From NCBI GenBank assembly GCA_017418975.1, contig JAFOMG010000011.1:310001-374000 (forward strand): 64,000 nucleotides of DNA, written 5' to 3'. Numbering within the stretch: the first letter of the stretch is position 1; every line of letters starts with the position of its first letter. A model generated the notes under the pieces. It did no database searches. It was not told where the DNA came from and saw nothing but the letters and a program-made list of their open reading frames with translations. This document shows, piece after piece, positions 57,813 through 64,000 of this stretch. Source of the DNA: Sphingomonas sp. (GTDB taxonomy: Bacteria; Pseudomonadota; Alphaproteobacteria; Sphingomonadales; Sphingomonadaceae). Made by a program: the position numbers and the translations under genes.

Positions 57813-58387
57813 TCCTGAGGGCGCTCCTCCTCTGCGGCGCGCTCGCGGCCTGCAAGCCGGCAGCGCCCGATCCGCAGCCCGACACCGCCGGACCGCGCGC
57901 TCCGGCGGCGACGGCGAGTGCGGAGGCGCCTTGCAAGCCGCAGGCGCCGAAGGCGCGGACCGCTCCTCGAGGATATAGCTTCCCGATACTCAGCGGTCGC
58001 GTGGTCGATGCCGCGGGCCTGCTCTCGGTCGGCGAGCGGCGCAGGCTCTCGAACCGGCTGGTCGATGTCGAGAAACGGTCGAAGCACCAGTTTGTGGTGG
58101 TTACGGTGAAGAGCCTGGGGGGGCATGACATCGCCGAATACGGGAGCAACCTCGGCAATTTCTGGGGTATCGGCCGCCAGTGCGAGAATGACGGTATCCT
58201 ACTGATCGTCGCGCCCACCGAGCGCAAGGTCCGCATCGAAGTCGGCAAGGGACTGGAAGCCAAGCTCACCGATGAAGAGGCGGCGACGATCATCCGCAAC
58301 GAGATCCTGCCGCGCTTCAAGGAAGGCAAATACCCCGAAGGCATCGCCGCCGGCAGCGAGGCCATCATTCGCGAGATCACCCAATGA
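57809..58387 (+). CDS. TPM-domain lipoprotein (YgcG-type), probable CTG start
   Basis: The TPM domain (Tail-associated phosphatase/YgcG fold) begins at FPILSGRVVDAAGLLSVGERRRLSNRLVDVEKRSKHQFVVVTVKSLGGHDIAEYGSNLGNFWGIGRQCENDGILLIVAPTERKVRIEVGKGLE. No ATG, GTG or TTG lies upstream in this frame except a GTG (58001) that would cut the SGRVVD strand. The frame opens at a CTG (57809) that overlaps the lemA stop as CTGA, and would give a lipoprotein signal [15 protein letters not shown] therefore propose a rare CTG start with translational coupling. About 192 residues. Confidence 0.72.
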   Translation: MILRALLLCGALAACKPAAPDPQPDTAGPRAPAATASAEAPCKPQAPKARTAPRGYSFPILSGRVVDAAGLLSVGERRRLSNRLVDVEKRSKHQFVVVTVKSLGGHDIAEYGSNLGNFWGIGRQCENDGILLIVAPTERKVRIEVGKGLEAKLTDEEAATIIRNEILPRFKEGKYPEGIAAGSEAIIREITQ

Positions 58388-59250
58388 CATTGTTGCGTAG
58401 CCTGCTCGCGTTCCTGCTCGTCCTGGTGCCGCTCTCGGCCCAGGCGCAGCCCAATTTCCCCAAGCTCACCGGCCGGGTGGTCGATGATGCGCATCTGCTC
58501 TCGCCCGAGCAGGTCGCCCAGCTGACCCAGCTTTCGGCGGACGTGGAGAAGGCCTCGTCGCGCCAGCTCGTCGTCGCGACCATCCCGGACCTCCAGGGCT
58601 ATGAGATCCAGGACTATGGCTATCAGCTCGGCCGCGCCTGGGGGATCGGCCAGAAGGGCGCGAACAACGGCATCCTCCTCCTCGTCGCGCCGAACGAGCG
58701 CAAGGTGCGGATCGAAGTGGGCTATGGGCTCGAGCCGATCATGTCTGACGGCCTGTCCAGCCAGATCATCAACGAGACGATCATCCCCAGGTTCAAGGCC
58801 GGCGACATGGCGGGCGGCATCGTGGCGGGCGCGCAGGCGATCGGGGCGCAGATGAAGCTGCCGCTCGAAGCCGCCGAGCAGCGCGCGCAGCAGCAACAGG
58901 CCCAGGTCACCCAGACGCGCCAGAAGGGCCATGGCGGCGGCGGCTTTCCCGTCGGCCTGATCTTCTGGGGCATCATCCTGGTCTTCGTGATCCTGCCCAT
59001 GCTCGGCATCTTCGGCCGGCGCCGGCGGCGCGGGCCCTGGGACCGGCCCTATCGCGGCGATGGCGGCGCGCTGCCGATCATCCTCTGGTCGATCGCCAAC
59101 GAGATCGGCCGCGAGGCGAGCCGCGGCGGCGGCAGCGGCTGGGGCGGCGGGGGCAGCGACGGCTGGGGAGGAGGCGGCGGCGGTGGCGGCGGCGGCTTCT
59201 CGGGCGGCGGAGGATCGTTCGGGGGCGGCGGCGCCTCGGGGAGCTGGTGA
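58384..59250 (+). CDS. TPM-domain membrane protein with Gly-rich C-terminus
   Basis: A 288-residue protein: signal peptide (about 1-21, SAQAQ), a TPM domain (about 24-165, FPKLTGRVVDDAHLLSPEQVAQLTQLSADVEKASSRQLVVATIPDLQGYEIQDYGYQLGRAWGIGQKGANNGILLLVAPNERKVRIEVGYGLE), a transmembrane helix (about 196-215) and a basic RRRRRGPWDRP stretch followed by a Gly/Ser/Trp repeat tail. The acidic/Tyr residues of the fold are conserved. The same operon contains two further TPM genes and lemA. Function is not established; relatives aid photosystem II repair in plants. Confidence 0.9.
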   Translation: MTLLRSLLAFLLVLVPLSAQAQPNFPKLTGRVVDDAHLLSPEQVAQLTQLSADVEKASSRQLVVATIPDLQGYEIQDYGYQLGRAWGIGQKGANNGILLLVAPNERKVRIEVGYGLEPIMSDGLSSQIINETIIPRFKAGDMAGGIVAGAQAIGAQMKLPLEAAEQRAQQQQAQVTQTRQKGHGGGGFPVGLIFWGIILVFVILPMLGIFGRRRRRGPWDRPYRGDGGALPIILWSIANEIGREASRGGGSGWGGGGSDGWGGGGGGGGGGFSGGGGSFGGGGASGSW

Positions 59251-59251
59251 G

Positions 59252-59923
59252 ATGCGATTGACCGATCAGGACCGCGAGGCCGTTACCGCGGCCGTCACCG
59301 CGGCCGAGCTGACCACCAATGGCGAGATCGTCACCGTCGTCGCGGGGCGTTCCGATGCCTATCACGACGTCGCGCTGCACTGGGCGGTGCTGGCGATGCT
59401 GCTCGTCCTCGCGCTGCTCGCCTGGCAGCCCTGGCCGGCGGAGTGGCTGCACACCCGCTTCGTCGACAGCTGGGCGCAGGCGGTGCCGGCGCGCTGGTAT
59501 CTCACCATCGCGCTGGTGCTGATGGCGGCGACTTTCCTCGTCGCGCGGGTGGCGCTCGCGCTCGACGGGCTGCGCCTGTTCCTCACGCCGGGCGCGACCA
59601 AGACCCGCCGCGTCCACCGCCGCGCGCTGGAGCTGTTCCGCGCCGCGGCGGAGAAGCGCACCCGGGGCGCCACCGGCGTGCTCGTCTATCTCAGCCTGGC
59701 CGAGCATCGCGCCGTGATCCTGGCCGATGAGGGGATCCATTCGAAAGTCTCCGCCGATGTCTGGGGCGCGGCGATGGCGGCGCTGGTCGGCGGCCTCAAG
59801 GAGGATCGCGCGGGCGAGGGCATGGCCGAGGCGGTGCGCCGGATCGGCCTGGTCCTGGCCGAGCATTTCCCGCGCAGCGCGGACGATGTGAACGAGCTTC
59901 CCGACCGGGTGATCGAACTATGA
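59252..59923 (+). CDS. TPM-domain membrane protein, third copy
   Basis: A 223-residue protein with two membrane helices (about 46-65 and 82-103) inside a TPM-like frame: it opens with LTDQDREAVTAAVTAAELTTNGEIVTVVAGRSDAYHDVALHW, and the C-terminal part carries RALELFRAAAEKRTRGATGVLVYLSLAEHRAVILADEGIHSKVSADVWG, the TPM signature. It is similar to the TPM_phosphatase group attached to LemA clusters. It begins one base after the previous gene and overlaps the nudix gene by four bases. Confidence 0.87.
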   Translation: MRLTDQDREAVTAAVTAAELTTNGEIVTVVAGRSDAYHDVALHWAVLAMLLVLALLAWQPWPAEWLHTRFVDSWAQAVPARWYLTIALVLMAATFLVARVALALDGLRLFLTPGATKTRRVHRRALELFRAAAEKRTRGATGVLVYLSLAEHRAVILADEGIHSKVSADVWGAAMAALVGGLKEDRAGEGMAEAVRRIGLVLAEHFPRSADDVNELPDRVIEL

Positions 59924-60450
59924 GCGACGCGGTGGAGGAAGTCGCGTGGCAGGGCAAATGGATCACGGCCAAGCGACGGGGGAAGTGGGAATATGTCTCG
60001 CGCGCCCGGGGCATCCGCGCGGCGGTGATCGTCGCGATCGACGCGGACGACCATGTCCTGCTCGTCGATCAGTATCGCGTGCCGCTCGGCAAGCGGTGCC
60101 TCGAGCTGCCGGCCGGCCTGATCGGCGACGAGGCGGGGCGGGAGGGGGATTCGCCCTTCGACGCCGCGCGGCGCGAGCTGATCGAGGAGACCGGCTATGA
60201 CTGCGCGGCCGTGGAGGACCTGGGCGAATATCAATCCTCGCCCGGCCTGGTCAGCGAGAGCTTCACGCTGGTGCGCGCCACGGGGCTGACCAGGGTGGGC
60301 GAAGGCGGCGGCCTGGAGGATGAGGACATCATCGTCCACCGCGTGCCGCGCGCGGAGATCGCCGCGTTCGTCGCCGCCAAGCGCGCCGAGGGGCTGGCGA
60401 TCGACGTGAAGCTGCTGCTGCTGCTTTCGGGCGCGCTGCTGGGGGATTGA
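59920..60450 (+). CDS. NUDIX hydrolase (ADP-ribose pyrophosphatase-like)
   Basis: A 176-residue Nudix protein. The first strands (WQGKWITAKRRGKWEYVSRARGIRAAVIVAIDADDHVLLVDQYRVPLGKRCLELPAGL) and the catalytic helix (AARRELIEETGYDC) are typical of ADP-ribose pyrophosphatases. The Nudix box is stretched by about five residues between the first Gly and the REUxEE helix (DEAGREGDSPFD), and the first acidic position is Asp rather than Glu; activity may differ from the standard. It ends the lemA-TPM operon. Confidence 0.87.
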   Translation: MSDAVEEVAWQGKWITAKRRGKWEYVSRARGIRAAVIVAIDADDHVLLVDQYRVPLGKRCLELPAGLIGDEAGREGDSPFDAARRELIEETGYDCAAVEDLGEYQSSPGLVSESFTLVRATGLTRVGEGGGLEDEDIIVHRVPRAEIAAFVAAKRAEGLAIDVKLLLLLSGALLGD

Positions 60451-60490
60451 TCCAGGCCGGTTGCCTAGGGTCGCTGCGCAATCAGCAAGG

Positions 60491-60630
60491 CCCGTCATCC
60501 CCGCGCAGGCGGGGATCCAGAGTCGCGAGCGGAGTGCGCGCAGCGGAGGCTCGCGCGCTCCGGAGAGCACTCGCGCAATGGTGTCGATTTCCGTGCTACC
60601 CTGGGTCCCCGCCTGCGCGGGGATGACGGG
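60491..60630. repeat. Long inverted-repeat element of the GTCATCCCC family
   Basis: Two arms of about 32 bases (60491-60522 and 60598-60630) are nearly perfect inverted copies sharing the core CGTCATCCCCGCGCAGGC, separated by 75 bases. Each arm is itself a small hairpin (CCCCGCGCAGGCGGGG). It lies in the 273-base gap between the nudix gene and the NDUFS4-like gene. I see no gene in this gap. Confidence 0.75.
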
Positions 60631-60723
60631 GTCGCCAATTGAGTCGTAACCCCGCGCCGAAAGCCCGGCCATGGCCCCCGGAACAAGTCCGGACGACGCC
60701 AGGGCTAGGTTGCCGCTATCCGA

Positions 60724-61014
60724 TCAGCGGAAATTGTCCGCATAGGCCTGGAGCTTGAGCTTGCGCTCCGGGGCGGCGACCACATGGAAGGCGAGGCCCT
60801 CGCGCTCGGCATAGCCGGTGGCGGCTTCCAGCGTCGGGAAGCTCATGCGGAGCTGGGTGGCGGTGGCGTCGCCGCCGGCCCATCCGGTGAGCGGATCGGC
60901 CTGTTGCTGGCGGACCGGCTCGAACTCGAGGATCCAGCGATCGGTGCGCGCACGGCCCGACTGCATGGCGTTCTTGGGCTTCTGGAAGATGCGGGCGGTC
61001 TTGGTCATGGCCAT
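60724..61014 (-). CDS. NADH dehydrogenase accessory subunit (NDUFS4-like, ETC complex I subunit)
   Basis: A 96-residue protein of the complex I accessory NDUFS4 family, found in alphaproteobacteria and mitochondria. Hallmarks: RIFQKPKNAMQSGRARTDRWILEFEP, PLTGWAGGDATATQLRMSFPTLEAATGYAEREGLAFHVV, and a C-terminal KLKLQAYADNF. It helps assemble or stabilise the N module of complex I at the membrane. The AAGGG before ATG at 61014 supports the start. It is separated from hrpB by five bases; the pairing with a helicase gene is probably incidental. Confidence 0.9.
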   Translation of the reverse strand: MAMTKTARIFQKPKNAMQSGRARTDRWILEFEPVRQQQADPLTGWAGGDATATQLRMSFPTLEAATGYAEREGLAFHVVAAPERKLKLQAYADNFR

Positions 61015-61019
61015 GTCCC

Positions 61020-63536
61020 TTAGCGCGGGCCGGCGGCCCTTGCATCTGCCTTTTTCGTCCGCAGCGTGGCCGAGGCGGCGGCGGGATCCTCGGGCCAGGG
61101 ATGCCGGGGATAGCGCCCGCGCATCTCCTTGGCGACGGCAGCCCAGCTGCCCTTCCAGAAGCCGGGCAGGTCGCGCGTGGTCTGGATCGGCCGGCCGGCG
61201 GGCGAAGTGAGGCTCAGCACGAGCGGCGTGCCGTCGCCCAGCATCGGATGCCGGTCGAGGCCATAGAGCGCCTGGACCCGCACCTCCACCGTCGGGCCGC
61301 CTTCGGCCGCATAGTCGATCGCATAGCTCGATCCCTCGGGCGTCTCGAACCGCGCCGGGGCCAACCGGTCGAGCGTCTTCTGGCCGTCCCAGCCGAGCAG
61401 GTTGTTCAGCGCGTTGGTGAGTCCCTCGACCGCGTCGAGCCGGCGCTTGCCGGCGAGCAGGCCGGGCAGCCATGTATCGAGCTCGGCGAGCAGGCGCGCA
61501 TCGGAGAGCGAATCATTCCCGGCATAGGCGGCGCGGGTGCGCAGCGCCCGGGCAGTGTCGGACCAGGGCAGCAGCGCCAGGCCATGCTCGCGCACGCCCT
61601 CGAGCAGCGCTTTCTCGATCTCGGCGGAATCGGCGGCCGCGTCGGGGCCGCTGGACAGGCGGATCGCGCCGAGCCTGCGTTCGCGAAGCGCCTCGATCCG
61701 GCCGGTGGCGGGATCGAAGCGCACGCTGCGCCGGGTCTCGATGCGATCGGCGAAAAGGGATTCCACCTCGGCCGGATCGATCGGCGCGGCGGAGAGGATG
61801 CGCGCGCCGGCGGCCATGCCCTGGGTCTCGGCGACCGCGAGCCATTCGGCGCGGGCGAGCGAGGATGTCGGGTCGAGCCTGAACCCGCGCCCGCCGGCCG
61901 AGGCCCAGGTCTCGCCCGATGCGTCGCGGCGGCGGGCGATGCGATCGGGGAAGGCGAGGGCGACGCAGGCGGCGATTTCCTGCTCCCTCTCTCCTTCAGG
62001 GGAGAGGGCCGGGGAGAGGGGAAGGCCGGCAGGCTCGCGGCCCATGCCCCTTTCCCCAGCCCTCTCCCCGCCAGCGGGGAAAGGGAGAAGGCGCGCCCAG
62101 CGCTGCGCCAGCCGCCGCGCATTTTCCGCGCGCGGGCCGCGCTCGTGCCGCCAGCGGCGCAGGCGCAGCTCCAGATCGGCGTCATTGCCGCCAAGGCCAC
62201 GCTCGCCGAGCAGCACCGCGACTTCCGCGGCGGTGCGCGCCATGCCGCGCTCGGCGCCGCGGACCAGCATATGGCCGAGCCGGGGCGGCAGCGGCAGGCC
62301 GGCGATCGCCTTGCCATGCGCGGTCGGCCGGCCGTCCTCGTCGAGCGCCTCGAGGCGGCTCAGCCGCGCGCGCGCTTCGGATATCGCGGCGTCGGGCGGC
62401 GGGTCGAGCCAGTGCAGGTCGCGCGGATCCTGCACGCCCCATAGCGCGCAATCGAGCACCAGCGCCGAGAGATCGGCTTCCAATATCTCCGGCGGATCGA
62501 AGCGGGGCAGGCCCGCGGTCGCCGCTTCCTCCCAGAGCCGATAGGCAGTGCCCGGGCCCTGGCGCGCGGCGCGGCCGGCGCGCTGGGTGACCGCGGCCTG
62601 GCTGGCGCGCTCCGTGACCAGCCGGGTCATGCCGGCGGCACGGTCGTAGCGCGGCCGCCGGGCGAGGCCCGAATCGACGACCACGCGAATGCCGTCGAGC
62701 GTGAGCGAGGTCTCGGCGATCGAGGTGGCCAGCACGATCTTGCGCCGGCCCTCCGGATCGGGCGCGATCGCGGCGCGCTGGGCGCCGGGCTCCAGGCTGC
62801 CGTGCAGCTTGTGGACCACCGCGCCGGGCACCTCGCCGATCCGCTCGGCCGTCCGCTCGATCTCGGCTACGCCCGGCAGGAAGGCGAGCACGCCGCCCTC
62901 GGCCTCGCGCAGCGCCGTGCGGATCGCCGCGGCCACCGCTTCCTCGATCCGGGCATCGGCGGCGCGGCCCAGATGGCGCAGCTCCAGCGGCCAGCTGCGC
63001 CCTTCGCTCTCCACCACGGGCGCATCGCCCATCAGGCCCGAGAAGCGCGTGCCGTCGAGCGTCGCCGACATCGCGACCAGCCGCAGGTCCGGCCGCAGCG
63101 CCGCCTGGGCGTCGAGCGCCAGCGCCAGCCCGAAATCGCTGTCGAGGCTGCGTTCGTGCACTTCGTCGAACAGCACGGCGGAGACACCCGCCAGCTCGGG
63201 ATCGGCCTGGATGCGATTGACGAAGATCCCCTCCGTCACCACCGTCACCCGCGTCGCCGCCGAACGCCTGTTGTCCATCCGGGTGGCATAGCCGAAGGTC
63301 TGGCCGACGCTCTCGCCCGCCAGCGCGGCCATCCGCTCGCCCGCCGCGCGCGCGGCCAGCCTGCGCGGGGAAAGCAGCAGCACCTCGCCGGTGCACCAGT
63401 CCTCGCCGAGCAGCGCCGGGGCCACCGCCGTCGTCTTGCCGGCGCCCGGCGGGGCGACCAGCACGGCGTTGCTGCCCGCGCGCAACGCGGCGAGCAGGGC
63501 GGGCAGGACGGACTGGATCGGCAGTGTCTCACGCAT
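61020..63536 (-). CDS. hrpB: ATP-dependent RNA helicase HrpB
   Basis: An 838-residue DEAH-box helicase of the HrpB type. Motif I is APPGAGKTT (about 29-37), motif II DEVH (near 127), motif III SATLDG, and motif VI QRAGRAARQ-like (TQRAGRAARQGPG). Helicase_C, the HA2 region and the HrpB-specific C-terminal domain (DRHPMLGDGTPLVLSLTSPAGRPIQTTRDLPGFWKGSW) follow. About residues 482-518 are encoded by an inserted palindromic repeat and read as a low-complexity Pro/Gly/Glu stretch. The start at 63536 is the canonical MRETLPIQ. It is divergent from the gene at 63597. Confidence 0.95.
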   Translation of the reverse strand: MRETLPIQSVLPALLAALRAGSNAVLVAPPGAGKTTAVAPALLGEDWCTGEVLLLSPRRLAARAAGERMAALAGESVGQTFGYATRMDNRRSAATRVTVVTEGIFVNRIQADPELAGVSAVLFDEVHERSLDSDFGLALALDAQAALRPDLRLVAMSATLDGTRFSGLMGDAPVVESEGRSWPLELRHLGRAADARIEEAVAAAIRTALREAEGGVLAFLPGVAEIERTAERIGEVPGAVVHKLHGSLEPGAQRAAIAPDPEGRRKIVLATSIAETSLTLDGIRVVVDSGLARRPRYDRAAGMTRLVTERASQAAVTQRAGRAARQGPGTAYRLWEEAATAGLPRFDPPEILEADLSALVLDCALWGVQDPRDLHWLDPPPDAAISEARARLSRLEALDEDGRPTAHGKAIAGLPLPPRLGHMLVRGAERGMARTAAEVAVLLGERGLGGNDADLELRLRRWRHERGPRAENARRLAQRWARLLPFPAGGERAGERGMGREPAGLPLSPALSPEGEREQEIAACVALAFPDRIARRRDASGETWASAGGRGFRLDPTSSLARAEWLAVAETQGMAAGARILSAAPIDPAEVESLFADRIETRRSVRFDPATGRIEALRERRLGAIRLSSGPDAAADSAEIEKALLEGVREHGLALLPWSDTARALRTRAAYAGNDSLSDARLLAELDTWLPGLLAGKRRLDAVEGLTNALNNLLGWDGQKTLDRLAPARFETPEGSSYAIDYAAEGGPTVEVRVQALYGLDRHPMLGDGTPLVLSLTSPAGRPIQTTRDLPGFWKGSWAAVAKEMRGRYPRHPWPEDPAAASATLRTKKADARAAGPR
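61981..62091. repeat. Palindromic repeat element inserted in frame in hrpB
   Basis: A block of about 111 bases (37 codons) with inverted pieces: CTCCCTCTCTCC...GGAGAGGG near the left edge and CCCTCTCCCCGCCAGCGGGGAAAGGGAGAAG at 62060-62090. The minus-strand reading gives residues near PFPAGGERAGERG and LPLSPALSPEGERE, phrases typical of such repeats. It interrupts HrpB between the HA2-like region and the following domain without a frameshift. Confidence 0.7.
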
Positions 63537-63596
63537 CACGCGCAACCAATTCCCCGAAGCCGGGTTTGGCGCAAGCGAAGCCTGAGGAGCGAAGAC

Positions 63597-63812
63597 ATGG
63601 CGAGAACCCTGGCACAGTTCAGCATCACCCCCGACAGCGATGGCGACTATACGCTGCATCTGGAGGACGACGACGGCGAGACGCTGGAGTTCACCGCCAG
63701 CTTCGAGCAGCTCGATCTGATCGTCGAGGCGATCGAGGAAGTGATCGAGGACGAGGGAGAAGACGCGCTCGCCGACGAGGACGACGACGATGCGGAGCCC
63801 GAGGACGACTGA
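63597..63812 (+). CDS. Small acidic protein of unknown function
   Basis: A 71-residue soluble protein, very acidic (about 30 Asp/Glu), with FSITPDSDGDYTLHLEDDDGETLEFTASFEQLDLIVEAIEEVIEDEG followed by an Asp/Glu tail. The N-terminal half suggests a small beta-hairpin plus helix. GAGGAG upstream supports the start. No domain is recognised; the tail may bind cations or a basic partner. It is divergent from hrpB and converges on the polyprenyl synthase gene. Confidence 0.65.
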   Translation: MARTLAQFSITPDSDGDYTLHLEDDDGETLEFTASFEQLDLIVEAIEEVIEDEGEDALADEDDDDAEPEDD

Positions 63813-63815
63813 GCC

Positions 63816-64000
63816 TCAATAGGCCCGGGCGACCGCGAACTCCACCGCCTCGATCATCGCGTCCTTGGCCGCGCCCGCCGCGAAGCCGCCCAGCGCGTCG
63901 ATCGCGCGCTGGCCGTAATGGCGGGCCCGGGCCAGCGTGTCGTCGACCGAGCGGCTCGCCTGGACCAGCCGGATCGCCTCGGCGAAATCCTCGTCCGAGG
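63816..64000 (-). CDS. Polyprenyl diphosphate synthase, C-terminal part (continues beyond the window)
   Basis: Only the last 61 residues are inside the window. They read SDEDFAEAIRLVQASRSVDDTLARARHYGQRAIDALGGF and end in MIEAVEFAVARAY, the typical C-terminal helices of octaprenyl/solanesyl diphosphate synthases that make the ubiquinone side chain. The catalytic DDxxD motifs lie outside the window. The stop is TGA at 63818-63816, four bases past the end of the small acidic protein gene. Confidence 0.75.
   Translation of the reverse strand, partial: SDEDFAEAIRLVQASRSVDDTLARARHYGQRAIDALGGFAAGAAKDAMIEAVEFAVARAY

Overview
This is a high-GC, very compact chromosomal segment from an alphaproteobacterium, most likely Sphingomonas or a close relative in Sphingomonadales. 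Several independent signs support this: a circularly permuted two-piece tmRNA gene whose tag reads ANDNEALAIAA, an SOS box of the alphaproteobacterial form GTTC-N7-GTTC, the gene order rimP-nusA-ylxR-infB-rbfA-truB-rpsO-pnp, an NDUFS4-like complex I accessory subunit, and an imuA-imuB-dnaE2 mutagenesis cassette. No insertion sequence, prophage, CRISPR array or ordinary tRNA/rRNA gene was seen.

Layout. 0.2-7.1 kb: a small secreted Pro/Ala-rich protein, purA (minus), a 1117-residue multi-PAS hybrid histidine kinase (minus), a fumarylacetoacetase-family hydrolase and ogt. 7.2-13.6 kb (minus): the SOS-controlled imuA-imuB-dnaE2-thpR operon behind a LexA box. 13.7-16.4 kb: an M3 metallopeptidase and an orphan gene. 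16.5-21 kb: branched-chain 2-oxoacid dehydrogenase E1alpha, E1beta and E2 with an alpha/beta hydrolase nested inside. 21-27.5 kb: MAPEG, GNAT, PP2C-like and YCII-like genes, RarD, and a five-gene ArsR-led operon whose promoter carries twin operators. 27.9-33.9 kb: thiolase, DUF427, enoyl-CoA hydratase, an unusual four-gene set (53-residue peptide, HEAT-like protein, cupin-like protein, phospho-acceptor-less OmpR-type regulator), and two thioesterases. 33.9-37.2 kb: a lipoprotein sugar dehydrogenase and an S9 peptidase. 37.6-49.9 kb: the transcription/translation superoperon from rimP to pnp, with a tautomerase, a thioesterase, a VapBC-type toxin-antitoxin pair, thymidine kinase and an exported protein interspersed. 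50-55.7 kb: an outer-membrane barrel protein, a HisKA_2/HWE-type kinase, and a LysR/aldo-keto reductase/cupin/tautomerase/alcohol dehydrogenase cluster. 55.7-64 kb: ssrA, an Rrf2 regulator, mscL, a lemA-TPM-TPM-TPM-nudix operon, an NDUFS4-like subunit, hrpB, an acidic small protein and the 3' end of a polyprenyl diphosphate synthase gene.

Most adjacent same-strand genes overlap by 1 or 4 bases (TGATG, ATGA, GTGA), so translational coupling is widespread. Three convergent pairs share a CTAG in which both stop codons lie. Two different GC-rich palindromic repeat elements have been accepted in frame inside conserved genes (imuB and hrpB), and hairpin repeats of the GTCATCCC...GGGATGAC type lie in several gaps. 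The most promising candidate for something undescribed is the peptide/HEAT/cupin-like/pseudo-response-regulator operon at 30325-32951, whose precursor-like 53-residue gene sits at the front.
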